From an uncultured Comamonadaceae bacterium (lineage in GTDB: Bacteria > Pseudomonadota > Gammaproteobacteria > Burkholderiales > Burkholderiaceae): DNA of 43,735 bases. The stretch is from assembly GCA_946482595.1 (NCBI GenBank), contig CAMLSD010000029.1, positions 1 to 43,735 of the forward strand, in the 5' to 3' direction. A program made the translations under genes and the position numbers. Below, in pieces: positions 1 to 7,927 of the stretch (positions are counted from its first letter, which is position 1; each line of letters starts with the position of its first letter). Under the pieces are notes generated by a model, which saw only the letters and a program-made list of their open reading frames with translations, was not told the DNA's origin and made no database searches.

Positions 1-12
1 CAAGAAAGGGAA

Positions 13-54
13 CTCGGCCGCCGGGCCGAGACCCGGCTCGCCCCGCCAGGGGCG
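13..54. repeat. Two adjacent GC-rich hairpins
   Basis: Two perfect stem-loops lie back to back: CTCGGCC/GGCCGAG (13-19 with 24-30) and CGCCCC/GGGGCG (39-44 with 49-54), each with a 4-nt loop. Neither is followed by a T-run, so they are weak as intrinsic terminators. They may end a gene left of the window or belong to a dispersed repeat. Confidence 0.4.
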
Positions 55-107
55 AAACTCGGCGCCACACATCACCGCAGCAGCGACTCGAAGCACCCTC
101 TCCCCAA

Positions 108-131
108 CCCTCTCCCGCAAGCGGGAGAGGG
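108..131. repeat. Near-perfect palindrome, dispersed-repeat type
   Basis: An 11-bp arm (ccctctcccgc, 108-118) is followed by AA and its exact reverse complement (121-131). An imperfect extra copy of the arm precedes it at about 97-104. Elements of this ccctctccc/gggagaggg form are common intergenic repeats in GC-rich proteobacteria. It lies downstream of the minus-strand module that ends at 337 and could stop its transcription. Confidence 0.5.
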
Positions 132-144
132 AGAGATACCCCCG

Positions 145-336
145 GCTCAGCGGCTGGTGGAGCTGGTGGAGCTGGTGGAGAAGACCTGAGCGCCGGCCTT
201 GCAGCACGACACCTTGAGCCGCAACATGCGGCATCCGCTCAACCAGAGCCTGGAGGCTTCGCGCGAACTGATGGCACTGCCCGAGCCGGCCTGGCGACCG
301 ATCGGCTTGGTGCCACGGGAGGACAAGGGCAAGAGT
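145..336. other. Stretch without a supported gene
   Basis: Open frames exist on both strands, but none has a recognisable domain or a convincing start. A 9-bp unit (ctggtggag on plus) is repeated three times at about 155-181. On the minus strand this reads as a Ser/Thr-rich tail and on the plus strand as a Leu-Val-Glu tail. It may be the remains of a gene; I cannot name it. Confidence 0.3.
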
Positions 337-657
337 TCACGCCGAGAGTTCGGACAAGCTGTAGACCGTGACCAAGCGGACAGGGTGGGTTGGAGATGCC
401 TCAAATTGATAGGCTCCGGGCACCAGCTCCGCAAACTCGCCTGCGCGTATCGTCACCTTTGAATCGCCTATGCAATAGGTGCAGGCGCCCTCCAAGACAA
501 AAACGCGGCTTTCGCGGGAATGATCGCCGCCAAAGCGTACCCCTGCGGCGTAGGCATTCGGGAAGTGTCGATACCCCTTGGATGCGGGGTACAAGGCACG
601 TATCGCCTTTTCCGAAATGGGTTCACTGGACACTTCCGTCCAGAGGTTGATGCTCAT
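337..657 (-). CDS. Small cupin-like protein, putative immunity partner (copy 1)
   Basis: A 106-residue protein with no signal peptide. The middle (about residues 47-85) has a cupin-like run of short strands: RVFVLEGACTY ... VTIRAGEFAEL ... GAYQFEA. The usual metal-binding histidines of cupins are missing, so a metal-free barrel is likely. It aligns with the protein at 6633-6992 over this core (xVLxGACxY, VTxRAGEFxEL, YxFE). The ATG at 657 is chosen because GAAAGGG sits just upstream and it lies 10 bp after the stop of the larger gene; an in-frame ATG at 699 would overlap that gene. The sequence is less GC-rich than neighbouring genes. The immunity role is inferred from position, small size and co-duplication with the putative toxin. 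Confidence 0.6.
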   Translation of the reverse strand: MSINLWTEVSSEPISEKAIRALYPASKGYRHFPNAYAAGVRFGGDHSRESRVFVLEGACTYCIGDSKVTIRAGEFAELVPGAYQFEASPTHPVRLVTVYSLSELSA

Positions 658-667
658 TCTTGCCCTT

Positions 668-2125
668 TCAGAATTCGATGCCAAACGCAGCAAATGCATG
701 TTTTGCGCGCTTGATTACTTCTGCATTCTGGGCCGCCGTGTTGCCACGCATGAAATGCCCACTGTGCTCATTGATGCCCACCCCGAAGTATCCATCGTTC
801 ACGCTGCCGGCAATCTCAGCCTCGCCAGCGGCCAGTACAGGCCTCCCCTTCGTTATCACTGCGTGTGAGATCTCGGCGCCATCTGCCGCAAATTTCGGGA
901 TGACCTTGATTTGACCAAGTTCGTCCACCGCGTATTTGATGGTTCCTTGATTGATCGCCGCATCGAATTTTGGCCCGACTGGAGACGTCGGGCTGATGCC
1001 TCGAATTCGCGCTGCCGCCAGTTCTTCGGCCAAACGTCCTGGCAGCTGATTTTCATACAATGGCCCGATCCGATCGCCTGAAATCATCAGCGCGCCGCGC
1101 TGTTTGTGCAAGGCCGAACTGGGTGCCACGGCACTCAGTTGTGGAAAAGAGCTGGCGATCGATCTGGAGAAGTTGCGCAGCCCCATGCCGGCAATCGACA
1201 ACCCCTCCGTCAGCCGGTCCATGCTCTTCTGCGTGATCTGTGCACCGGCCCACGCTGCTGCCAGCCCTTCGCTGTCCTTGTAGCGCGTCAGTCCACCGCC
1301 CGCCATCACCGCATCGGTGTAGGCACCCAACTGCGCCATCTGAGCATCGGTCAGGCTGGCCAGGTACAGCATCGTGCTGTCCACGTGTCGGCGCATGCCC
1401 AAAAGCGTGTTCAGGTATGCGCCTGGAGCAACCGCCTCAACCCGCGCGTCACCCGGAATACGAGCGACAAACGCATCACCCAAGGGCTCGAGGTCTCGCA
1501 ACTTGGCGGCGATGGCCGCACCACTTGCCTGCCCCGCCCCACCGGCTTGGGCCGTGGCCGCTGCCAGACGGTGGACGGTGGCGGGGTCACCGAGAAGACT
1601 CAGCTGCGAGACGCTCTCCAGATCCTTTGGGGACGTGAGCCCTCGCGACAGCAGTTCTTGTTGCAAGGCCGGATCAGCCTGAACTGCTCGGCGATACGCA
1701 TCGATTTCTCGCAGTCCGACATTCCTCAGATCAGCCAGGCGGGCCGGATCTTGCACACCAGCACTGAGCGCCGCCGACCACTTCTCCAGTCCGCCGTAGA
1801 GGCGCTTCTGCTGCACCGCCAAGTTCTTCGAGGCCCCTTCCTTGATGAGCTGATCGGGCAGCACCATCGAGCCCGCGACCTGTACGCCCTCGAATCGATC
1901 TGATGGCCTCTGTGCGGCCGCCAGCGTCAGGCCTGCGGGCGTCCGGGCGGCCAACAGCGCCAGCTGTGCGCCGGGGGCTGTCTGGGGCGATGGGTCGACC
2001 GAGGCGTCAGCGGAGCCGCCAATCAAGTGCTCGTCGAGTGTGTCGAGCAAGGGCTCGACCGGGTCCGCCGCGTGAACGAGCGCGCGCACTTCAGCCGACC
2101 CCGCCGTGGCGATGGGGTTGAGCAT
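668..2125 (-). CDS. Putative polymorphic-toxin-like protein (copy 1)
   Basis: About 485 residues if translation starts at the ATG at 2125, which has AGGGAG 8 nt upstream; an in-frame ATG at 2167 gives 499 residues but has a poorer ribosome site. I see no signal peptide. The first ~350 residues are Ala-rich, mostly helical and unrecognised. The last ~128 residues, from LYENQLP to the end, match the C-terminus of the protein at 6999-7895 at roughly half of positions by eye, while the N-terminal parts do not match. Shared landmarks are ENQLPxRLAxELA, EISHAV, AAGEAE and EHSGHFM. A variable N-terminus joined to a conserved C-terminal domain and followed by a small gene is the layout of polymorphic toxins. 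Conserved His and Glu could be catalytic. Delivery route is unknown; no secretion genes are nearby. Confidence 0.55.
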   Translation of the reverse strand: MLNPIATAGSAEVRALVHAADPVEPLLDTLDEHLIGGSADASVDPSPQTAPGAQLALLAARTPAGLTLAAAQRPSDRFEGVQVAGSMVLPDQLIKEGASKNLAVQQKRLYGGLEKWSAALSAGVQDPARLADLRNVGLREIDAYRRAVQADPALQQELLSRGLTSPKDLESVSQLSLLGDPATVHRLAAATAQAGGAGQASGAAIAAKLRDLEPLGDAFVARIPGDARVEAVAPGAYLNTLLGMRRHVDSTMLYLASLTDAQMAQLGAYTDAVMAGGGLTRYKDSEGLAAAWAGAQITQKSMDRLTEGLSIAGMGLRNFSRSIASSFPQLSAVAPSSALHKQRGALMISGDRIGPLYENQLPGRLAEELAAARIRGISPTSPVGPKFDAAINQGTIKYAVDELGQIKVIPKFAADGAEISHAVITKGRPVLAAGEAEIAGSVNDGYFGVGINEHSGHFMRGNTAAQNAEVIKRAKHAFAAFGIEF

Positions 2126-2164
2126 GAGCAGGACTCCCTGAGTGTCCGTTGTGTTTGTGGCGGA

Positions 2165-2210
2165 CATCGTGGCAGCCCTGCCCGGGCTTGCCTAGCTAGT
2201 ATGCTTCCCA
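2165..2210 (-). promoter_or_regulatory. Conserved upstream element of module 1
   Basis: On the minus strand this begins TGGGAAGCATACTAGCTAGG and ends ACGATG, 46 nt later. The same start and end, with the same 46-nt spacing, occur upstream of module 2 (7973-7928). In the first 25 nt 18 positions agree. The proteins encoded just downstream are unrelated at their N-termini, so the conservation points to a shared promoter or operator, or to a recombination site. Confidence 0.5.
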
Positions 2211-2395
2211 GTGCTGGTTACGGGGTGTGACGCCAGCTGTACTGGAAGTACCCGCGACGATGCACGCTCGTACACGTCAGCCGCGGCGTGTCGTGCTGGC
2301 CACATGGGCGCGCGCTGCCGCCCGCACGTGCTGCCGTACAGCCACCGCAATGGTTCGCAGAGGCACCCCCGCACTGCGGCCCTACACTGTCGCGC

Positions 2396-3331
2396 ATGCC
2401 GCCTGCCCTCGCCGTATGTCCATCGATCGATCTGGCGCGCCGCGTCGACACCCACCGGCGTGTGCCGCTGCTTGTCGAGGGCACGGTCGTCGGCTCGGTC
2501 CGGCGCGATCACCTGCCCCTGCTGGCCCGCTACGCGCCCTGGCTGCTGATCGATGACCACGGTGTGTCGTTCGCGGCCGCCCTGTCGACACCCGAGGCAC
2601 GCACCGAGGCCCTGGCGCGCAGCAACCTCGCGCTGCGCGAAGCCGGGCTCATTGCCGGCTGGCGCGACGAGGTCTACACGGTGCAGGTCGACCCTGACAG
2701 CCCGGTGCTGGCCTGCCTGGAGCGGGCGGCCGCGCGCTTCTGGGGCACGCTCACTTTCGGGGCCCACCTCAATGGCCATGTTTGCGATGCCCAAGGGCGC
2801 ATCACGGCGCTGTGGATCGCACAACGTTCACTGAACAAGGCCACCGATCCGGGTCGACTGGACAACCTGGTGGGTGGCGGCATCGCGCACGGGCAGACGC
2901 CTTTCGACGCACTGGTGCGCGAATGCTGGGAGGAATCCGGCCTCGACGCGGTGCTGGCCCGCCAGGCCCGGCCCGGGCGCCGCATCCGCCTGCTGCGCGA
3001 CGTGGCCGAAGGCCTGCAGCACGAGATCCTCTTCAGTTACGACCTGCGTCTGCCCGAAGGGCTGCAGCCGCGCAACATCGACGGCGAGGTGATGGCTCAC
3101 CGCCTGGTGCCGGTGGACGAGGTCATCGAGCTGCTCAAGGGCGAGGCCATGACCGTGGATGCGGCGCTTGTCACGCTCGATTTCCTGCTGCGCCACGACC
3201 TGCTGCCTGCCGGGCTGGCAGACGCATGGGCTCGGGCCGCAGGCGAGGCGGGGCTGTTCGGCCCGCCCTCACCCATCCACCAGGATCTTCAGAACTCGAA
3301 CAGCGTCAGTCCCAGGCCGAAGCTGGTCTGA
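2396..3331 (+). CDS. DUF4743-type Nudix hydrolase
   Basis: A 311-residue cytosolic protein with an N-terminal DUF4743-like domain (about residues 1-120) and a C-terminal Nudix domain. The Nudix box lies at about residues 161-183 (GGIAHGQTPFDALVRECW, then EESGL). The catalytic REUxEExGU core is intact, but the first glutamate of the classic box is Gln. Relatives include yeast YJR142W, a thiamine-diphosphate-analogue hydrolase; the substrate here is inferred only from family. The ATG at 2396 is chosen as the last one before the conserved domain; no clear Shine-Dalgarno is visible, so the start is uncertain. The 3' end overlaps the convergent pldA gene by 43 bp. Confidence 0.8.
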   Translation: MPPALAVCPSIDLARRVDTHRRVPLLVEGTVVGSVRRDHLPLLARYAPWLLIDDHGVSFAAALSTPEARTEALARSNLALREAGLIAGWRDEVYTVQVDPDSPVLACLERAAARFWGTLTFGAHLNGHVCDAQGRITALWIAQRSLNKATDPGRLDNLVGGGIAHGQTPFDALVRECWEESGLDAVLARQARPGRRIRLLRDVAEGLQHEILFSYDLRLPEGLQPRNIDGEVMAHRLVPVDEVIELLKGEAMTVDAALVTLDFLLRHDLLPAGLADAWARAAGEAGLFGPPSPIHQDLQNSNSVSPRPKLV

Positions 3332-4515
3332 CGGAAGTTGTAGTCGAGCAGCGACTCGCCGTAGCCGGTGAACACCTGCACATACCAGCGCAGGCCGTCG
3401 GGCTTGTCGCTGTCCACGGGATAGGTCCAGTCGAACTGCAGCGCACCGCGCCGCAGGTCACGCAGTGTGGTGCGGTACAGCACCGAAGCTGTCGCGCGCC
3501 CGGGCGTCCAGGTCAGGGCGATGTCACCCCGGCCACGGTAGCTGGTGAGGTCCGGGTTGTCGTCGTCGTCGCGGTCTTCGGGCAGACGGCGCAGCACGCG
3601 GGCCAGCAGGCTGTATTCGCCGCGCTCCAGGCCGGCGGCCACATAGACGCGGTTCCAGCTGCGTGACAACGGCTCGGTCTGGCCGTTGGACTGGTGGGCC
3701 AGCGCCGCCTGCAGCATGCTCAGGCGCCAGCCGCCCGGCAGCTCGCCATACGGGCGCGGCACGGGCACCACGTAGATCAGCTCGGGTTCGTAGTCGGTGC
3801 TGCGAAACGGCGCGGAGTCCTGCTTGTTCCAGACCTGCCACAAGGACTGCTGGGTGTAGCCGAACCACAGGTCGGCGTCGGGCAGCAACAGGCTCTGGAC
3901 GATCTTGGTGCGCAACGACAGCTGCAGCTTGGCCTCGATGCGCTTGTAGTCGGGCAGGCTGCCCTCGCGCCCGGGCGTGGGGCTGGTCGGTGAGCGGTTG
4001 ATGCGGCTGGTGTAGTGCACCGGCAGCAGGAAGTTCGGACGATAAGTCAGGAAGTTGAAGGTGCCGCGCTTGTCGGCACGCTCCAACTCCCAGAACTTGG
4101 ACCACAGCCCCGTGCCGCCTGTGCGGGGTGCAGCCATCAGCCCGGGGCCGGACGGTGTGGCCACCGGCGTGGCCGCAGCATCTGCAGACGCCGAGGGCGG
4201 CGTCACCAGCGGCGCCGGCATCGACAGCGTGGCGGGCCGGGCCGTGTCGGAGCGCGGCCGGCCGGCCAGCCGGTCGTAGCACGCCAGGCGTTCGGCATCA
4301 CCCGCGATGCTGCGGCACACGCCGAGATCCAGTGGCACCGCAGGGGTGTCGGCCAGGGCGACATGTGGCAGACCCAGCGCGCCCGCCAGGGCAGCCAGGC
4401 CCAGTCCCAGGCGGCGAGGGTGACGCAGAAGGAAGCGACGTGTCACGGTGTTCGGTGAGGGAGTGGCCCGGGCATGCCCGCAGTGTGCCTGAGCCATCTG
4501 GCTCACGACCGGCAT
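3289..4515 (-). CDS. pldA: Outer-membrane phospholipase A (OMPLA)
   Basis: This protein hydrolyses phospholipids that reach the outer leaflet of the outer membrane. In 408-residue numbering a hydrophobic signal segment (about 35-56) ends in ALA before DTPA. A Pro/Ala-rich stretch (90-130) precedes a beta-barrel with alternating aromatic strands and a terminal Phe. The catalytic triad is visible as HQSNG and SWNRV: His274, Ser276 and Asn288, with the same spacing as His142/Ser144/Asn156 of E. coli OMPLA. Start choice is uncertain: the ATG at 4515 has no clear ribosome site, and an ATG at 4497 or a GTG at 4446 would also leave a complete signal peptide. It is a single gene, convergent with the Nudix gene. 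Confidence 0.9.
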   Translation of the reverse strand: MPVVSQMAQAHCGHARATPSPNTVTRRFLLRHPRRLGLGLAALAGALGLPHVALADTPAVPLDLGVCRSIAGDAERLACYDRLAGRPRSDTARPATLSMPAPLVTPPSASADAAATPVATPSGPGLMAAPRTGGTGLWSKFWELERADKRGTFNFLTYRPNFLLPVHYTSRINRSPTSPTPGREGSLPDYKRIEAKLQLSLRTKIVQSLLLPDADLWFGYTQQSLWQVWNKQDSAPFRSTDYEPELIYVVPVPRPYGELPGGWRLSMLQAALAHQSNGQTEPLSRSWNRVYVAAGLERGEYSLLARVLRRLPEDRDDDDNPDLTSYRGRGDIALTWTPGRATASVLYRTTLRDLRRGALQFDWTYPVDSDKPDGLRWYVQVFTGYGESLLDYNFRQTSFGLGLTLFEF

Positions 4516-4642
4516 TCAAAGTATTCGAACAATTACTTGAAGCAGGGTGAACTTTTGCCGGACACCCCTCTCCTATGCTCTCGCCATGCACTGGACCGGA
4601 GCGGCTGCCCCGGCCCGAAACCCCCTTCAAATCGATTCACTG

Positions 4643-5197
4643 ATGAGCGCCACCCCCACCCGCTATTCCGGCCTCGCCATCGCACTGCACTGGGTGCTGG
4701 CCCTGGCCATCGTCGGTGCCTTTGCCGTGGGCCTGTACATGACCAGCCTGTCGATGTCGCCGACGCGGCTGAAGCTCTACAACTGGCACAAGTGGGCCGG
4801 CACCGTGATCCTGGCCCTGTCGGCGCTGCGTCTGCTGTGGCGCCTCACGCACCGCCCGCCCGCCCTGCCGCGCGCCATCGAGGCGGCGATGCCGGGCTGG
4901 CAACGCCTGGCCCACCACGCGACGCACCATCTGCTGTACCTGCTGTTTTTTGCCGTGCCGCTGGTGGGCTGGGCCTACAGCTCGGCCGCGGGTTTCCCGA
5001 TCGTGGTGTTTGGCGTGCTGCCGCTGCCCGACTTCGTGCCGGTCGACAAGGCGCTGGCCGAGGCCATCAAGCCCTGGCACGGCTGGCTGGCCTATGGCCT
5101 GGCCACCCTGGTCGTGCTGCACGTTGCCGCAGCGCTGAAACACCAGCTCATCGACCGCGACGGCCTGCTGGCCCGCATGTGGCCGGCCCGCGCCTGA
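4643..5197 (+). CDS. Cytochrome b561 family protein
   Basis: A 184-residue inner-membrane dihaem cytochrome b with four transmembrane helices. Conserved haem-ligand histidines are seen in ALHW, NWHKW, the HHATHH segment and [10 protein letters not shown]. It probably passes electrons between the quinone pool and a periplasmic partner. The ATG at 4643 ([10 protein letters not shown]) is preferred because it lies directly before the first helix; longer in-frame starts up to 4547 only add a non-conserved leader. It is followed after 32 bp by two YceI genes. A cytochrome b561-YceI operon is a recurrent arrangement in proteobacteria, and YceI binds long-chain isoprenoids. Confidence 0.88.
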   Translation: MSATPTRYSGLAIALHWVLALAIVGAFAVGLYMTSLSMSPTRLKLYNWHKWAGTVILALSALRLLWRLTHRPPALPRAIEAAMPGWQRLAHHATHHLLYLLFFAVPLVGWAYSSAAGFPIVVFGVLPLPDFVPVDKALAEAIKPWHGWLAYGLATLVVLHVAAALKHQLIDRDGLLARMWPARA

Positions 5198-5229
5198 GCT
5201 CCGTCCTACCTGATTTCCGAGGAACTCCC

Positions 5230-5811
5230 ATGTCACGCAAGTTGTTCGCCCTGTCGAGCCTGTCGGCCCTGGCCGTCCTGACCCTCACCACCGCCCCGGC
5301 CGCCTGGGCGCAGCAGAAGCTGCTGCCGGCCCAGAGCGAGATCGCCTTTGTCAGCAAGCAGATGGGCGTGCCGGTCGAGGGCAAGTTCACCAAGTTCGAT
5401 GCGCAGGTCGCCTTCGATCCGAAAAAGCCCGAGGCGGCGCGCATTGCCTTCACCGTCGACCTCGGCAGCGCATCGCTCGGCTCGGCCGAAACCGAGTCCG
5501 AACTCGTCAAGCCCGCCTGGTTCAACACGCCCAAGTTCCCGCAGGCCAGTTTCCAGTCCACCACCGTGAAGGGGCTGGGCGGCGGCCGCTTCGAGGTCAA
5601 CGGCAAGCTCACGATCAAGGGCAACGCCCGCGACGTGGTCGTGCCCGTGGCGCTGACGCAGGCGGGTGGCACCACCACGGCCACCGGCAGCTTCACCCTC
5701 AAGCGGCTCGAATTCAAGATCGGCGAAGGCGAATGGACCGACACCTCGATGGTCGCCAACGACGTGCAGGTCAAGCTCAAGCTCGCCCTCAGCGGCGTGG
5801 GCGGCCTGTGA
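5230..5811 (+). CDS. Periplasmic YceI-family protein (first of three)
   Basis: A 193-residue protein with a signal peptide of about 27 residues (cleavage near AWA/QQK), then a YceI lipocalin-like barrel: SEIAFVSKQMGVPVEGKF, an AFDP strand, and FxSTTVKGLGGGRFEVNG before LTIKG. The family binds polyisoprenoids such as ubiquinone in the periplasm. GAGGAA lies just upstream of the ATG. This copy is more diverged than the other two, lacking the CYxNP and REVCGGDFE motifs and the HPT motif. It sits between cytochrome b561 and a second YceI and is probably co-transcribed with both. Confidence 0.88.
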   Translation: MSRKLFALSSLSALAVLTLTTAPAAWAQQKLLPAQSEIAFVSKQMGVPVEGKFTKFDAQVAFDPKKPEAARIAFTVDLGSASLGSAETESELVKPAWFNTPKFPQASFQSTTVKGLGGGRFEVNGKLTIKGNARDVVVPVALTQAGGTTTATGSFTLKRLEFKIGEGEWTDTSMVANDVQVKLKLALSGVGGL

Positions 5812-5885
5812 AGCCGGCCGCGACGGCCCTGCGATTCCCTCCCGCATCCACCCTCCCCCTGCAACTCACTGAAGGACCTCACCTC

Positions 5886-6458
5886 ATGAAAAAGACCCTG
5901 CTCGCCACCGCACTGCTGGCCCTGACCGTGGGCGCCCAGGCGCAATCGGCCACCTACAGCATCGACCCGACCCACACCTTCGTGACCTTCGAGATCGACC
6001 ACTTCGGCACCAGCACCAACCGCGGCCGCTTCGACAAGAAGGAAGGTTCGGTGCAGTTCGACCGTGCAGGCAAGTCCGGCAAGGTCGAGCTGACGATCGA
6101 CACCACCTCGATCAACACCGGCGTCGAGCCGTTCAACAAGCACCTGCAGAGCAAGGACTTCTTCAACGCAGCCGAACACCCCACCGCCAAGTTCGTGGCC
6201 GACAAGTTCAGCTTCAACGGCGACAAGGTGTCCGAGATCGCCGGCACGCTCACGCTGCTGGGCAAGACCAACCCGGTCACGCTGAAGGCCAGCAAGTTCA
6301 ACTGCTACCAGAACCCCATGCTCAAGCGTGAAGTCTGCGGCGGCGACTTCGAAACCACCATCCAGCGCAGCCAGTGGGGCATGAACTGGGGCCTGAACAT
6401 GGGCTTCCAGGACAACGTGCGCCTGGTCGTGCAGGTCGAGGCGATCAAGCAGCAGTGA
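5886..6458 (+). CDS. yceI: Periplasmic YceI-family protein (second of three)
   Basis: A 190-residue protein with a short clear signal peptide (MKKTLLATALLALTVGAQAQ). The barrel carries the classic family motifs: YSIDPTHTFVTFEIDHFG, AEHPTAKF and FNCYQNPMLKREVCGGDFE. Its two cysteines, in CYQNP and EVCGG, are shared with the third copy at 9564-10151 and could form a disulfide. AAGGA precedes the ATG. It is the third gene of the b561-YceI-YceI operon. Predicted role: periplasmic binding of isoprenoid quinone or a similar lipid, near the b-type cytochrome. Confidence 0.93.
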   Translation: MKKTLLATALLALTVGAQAQSATYSIDPTHTFVTFEIDHFGTSTNRGRFDKKEGSVQFDRAGKSGKVELTIDTTSINTGVEPFNKHLQSKDFFNAAEHPTAKFVADKFSFNGDKVSEIAGTLTLLGKTNPVTLKASKFNCYQNPMLKREVCGGDFETTIQRSQWGMNWGLNMGFQDNVRLVVQVEAIKQQ

Positions 6459-6524
6459 TCGACACGCCCGCGCGATCCCTCCCGCGCGGGCAGCCCGGGG
6501 CGGCCAGCCGGGGCATCGGTCTGG

Positions 6525-6544
6525 ATGCCCGCCTTCGCGGGCAT
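6525..6544. terminator. Hairpin after the b561-yceI operon (dispersed-repeat type)
   Basis: Perfect 8-bp stem atgcccgc/gcgggcat with a cttc loop, 66 bp after the YceI stop. Similar hairpins recur between genes in betaproteobacteria. It lies between the ends of two convergent units, so it could serve both, but there is no T-run. Confidence 0.5.
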
Positions 6545-6632
6545 GACCCGAGCGCTGCGCCAAGCACGGTGCATTCACGGCGCTTGCCCTGAAACCGACA
6601 CCCTCCACGTCGGGGCAGGCGCAACAAGGTGC

Positions 6633-6992
6633 TCACCCCGGGCCCGTCCCAGCCACCGAAGACCAGGGCACGCCGGCACGCGCCAGCACGGCGCGCATGT
6701 CCCAGACCAGCACTTCTTCGGCACCTGCGGCGCCGACGACTTCGAACTCGTAGTCGCCACCCGGCAACTCGCAGAACTCACCCGCCCGCACCGTCACCGC
6801 CTCACCCGCAAAGGAGTAGCGGCAAGCCCCCTGCAGGACATAGCAGGTGGCAGGCGACATCACCCCCGGAAAGCGGTCGTGAGGCGCATAGAGACTGCGG
6901 GACACCCGGAACGCCCCGGGGTGGAAGCGCTCGCGCAGGGTGGCCTCGGAGGGAGCCCCTGCGAAATGGTCGGACCACTGCTGGACATTCAT
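6633..6992 (-). CDS. Small cupin-like protein, putative immunity partner (copy 2)
   Basis: A 119-residue soluble protein. Its core (CYVLQGACRYSF ... VTVRAGEFCELPGGDYEFEV, about residues 48-83) matches the small protein at 337-657 strand by strand. The cupin HxH metal ligands are absent here too. It starts 6 bp after the stop of the larger gene at 6999, with GGAG upstream of the ATG. The two small proteins differ much more outside the core, especially at both ends, as expected for immunity proteins that follow diverging toxins. The function is inferred from context; an alternative is a metal-free cupin enzyme subunit or chaperone-like adaptor. Confidence 0.6.
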   Translation of the reverse strand: MNVQQWSDHFAGAPSEATLRERFHPGAFRVSRSLYAPHDRFPGVMSPATCYVLQGACRYSFAGEAVTVRAGEFCELPGGDYEFEVVGAAGAEEVLVWDMRAVLARAGVPWSSVAGTGPG

Positions 6993-6998
6993 GCTGCG

Positions 6999-7895
6999 TC
7001 ACTCCACGACTTGCAGGCCTGATCGGCCAAAGGCTGCGTTCGCCACCCGCTTGGCCGCTGCATTCTGCGCGGCGCTCGCCCCGTTCATGAAGTGGCCACT
7101 GTGCTCCCTCAAGTTGGTAACGATTTTCGTGTGTCCATGGATGAACACCTCAGCCTCACCAGCAGCTTGTACGGGACTACCTCGCGACAGGACCGCGTGC
7201 GAGATTTCCACCCCATGCCGCGTGTGAGGACCGATCAGCAGTTCGCCCGATTCAGTCACGACGAACTTGACCTTGCCCTCGTTCGCCATAGCCGCAAAGG
7301 CAGGATCATCCACGCGCATCGGTTTGACGCCCAGCGCACGAGCCTCGGCCAATTCGTGCGCCAAACGGTGCGGCAGCTGATTTTCGAACAACCGAATGCC
7401 GGTGGTACGCCCCGCTCGCTCGACCACCGAAAGAAGCAGGCCCTGGCGAGCGAGAAAGTACGCTGCTTCGTCAGCAAGGATTGGCCCCACCATTCGCGCC
7501 GCAGCCACGCCGGCCTGCACTGACTTGACAGCCGCAGCCGGACTGAGCATTTCGCCGGCCATACCCGCGACTTGCCCGGGACCAGGGCCGTAGGACCACG
7601 GCCTCAGATCAAAGGTGGCAATCCGATTTACATGCGCGCCGCCGTGGATCAGGGTGTCACCAATCATGACCCAACCCTTCCCTACGTCGCTCACCAACCC
7701 GATCAGGCCCTGTGTCACTCCCTTGACAACGTCGTGTGCCAAGCCAAGCGCGATCGCGCCGTGTGTGGTTGCCTGAGCCGTATCGTTCGGTCTGCTCGCC
7801 ACCACATTGGCTTGCATGGCAGTCTCATGGTCTGCATTGAGCTGGTGGGCGAGCCGCGAGCCTGCTCCCGCAGGCAAGGAAAGTTGTGGAAACAT
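6999..7895 (-). CDS. Putative polymorphic-toxin-like protein (copy 2)
   Basis: A 298-residue protein. The ATG at 7895 has a strong GGGGAGG site; an upstream ATG at 7930 is in another frame. Residues 40-150 are Gly/Ala/Val-rich with amphipathic segments (AIALGLAHDVVKGVTQGLIG) and could associate with a membrane. The last ~128 residues, from LFENQLP onward, match copy 1 (668-2125): ENQLPHRLAHELA, VEISHAVLSRG, AAGEAEV, EHSGHFM and AAQNA. The N-terminal parts of the two proteins do not resemble each other. There is no signal peptide, and the gene is less GC-rich than its neighbours. I do not recognise the C-terminal domain as a named family; a catalytic role for the conserved Glu/His residues is inferred. 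Confidence 0.55.
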   Translation of the reverse strand: MFPQLSLPAGAGSRLAHQLNADHETAMQANVVASRPNDTAQATTHGAIALGLAHDVVKGVTQGLIGLVSDVGKGWVMIGDTLIHGGAHVNRIATFDLRPWSYGPGPGQVAGMAGEMLSPAAAVKSVQAGVAAARMVGPILADEAAYFLARQGLLLSVVERAGRTTGIRLFENQLPHRLAHELAEARALGVKPMRVDDPAFAAMANEGKVKFVVTESGELLIGPHTRHGVEISHAVLSRGSPVQAAGEAEVFIHGHTKIVTNLREHSGHFMNGASAAQNAAAKRVANAAFGRSGLQVVE

Positions 7896-7927
7896 GCACC
7901 CTCCCCAGGGTTGTTGGTTGTGGACGG

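Noticed and set aside
147..462. Open frames on both strands left of the first module
   Set aside because: No domain, no good ribosome site, and the Ser/Thr tail comes from a 9-bp repeat. I kept the region only as an unassigned stretch.
4515..4541. TTCAA ... TTGAA inverted arms between pldA and cytochrome b561 as an operator
   Set aside because: Five-base arms with a long spacer are expected by chance in an AT-richer gap, and there is no further symmetry.
668..7895. Prophage or transposon carrying the two modules
   Set aside because: No integrase, transposase, phage structural gene or target-site duplication could be found, and ordinary chromosomal genes separate the modules.
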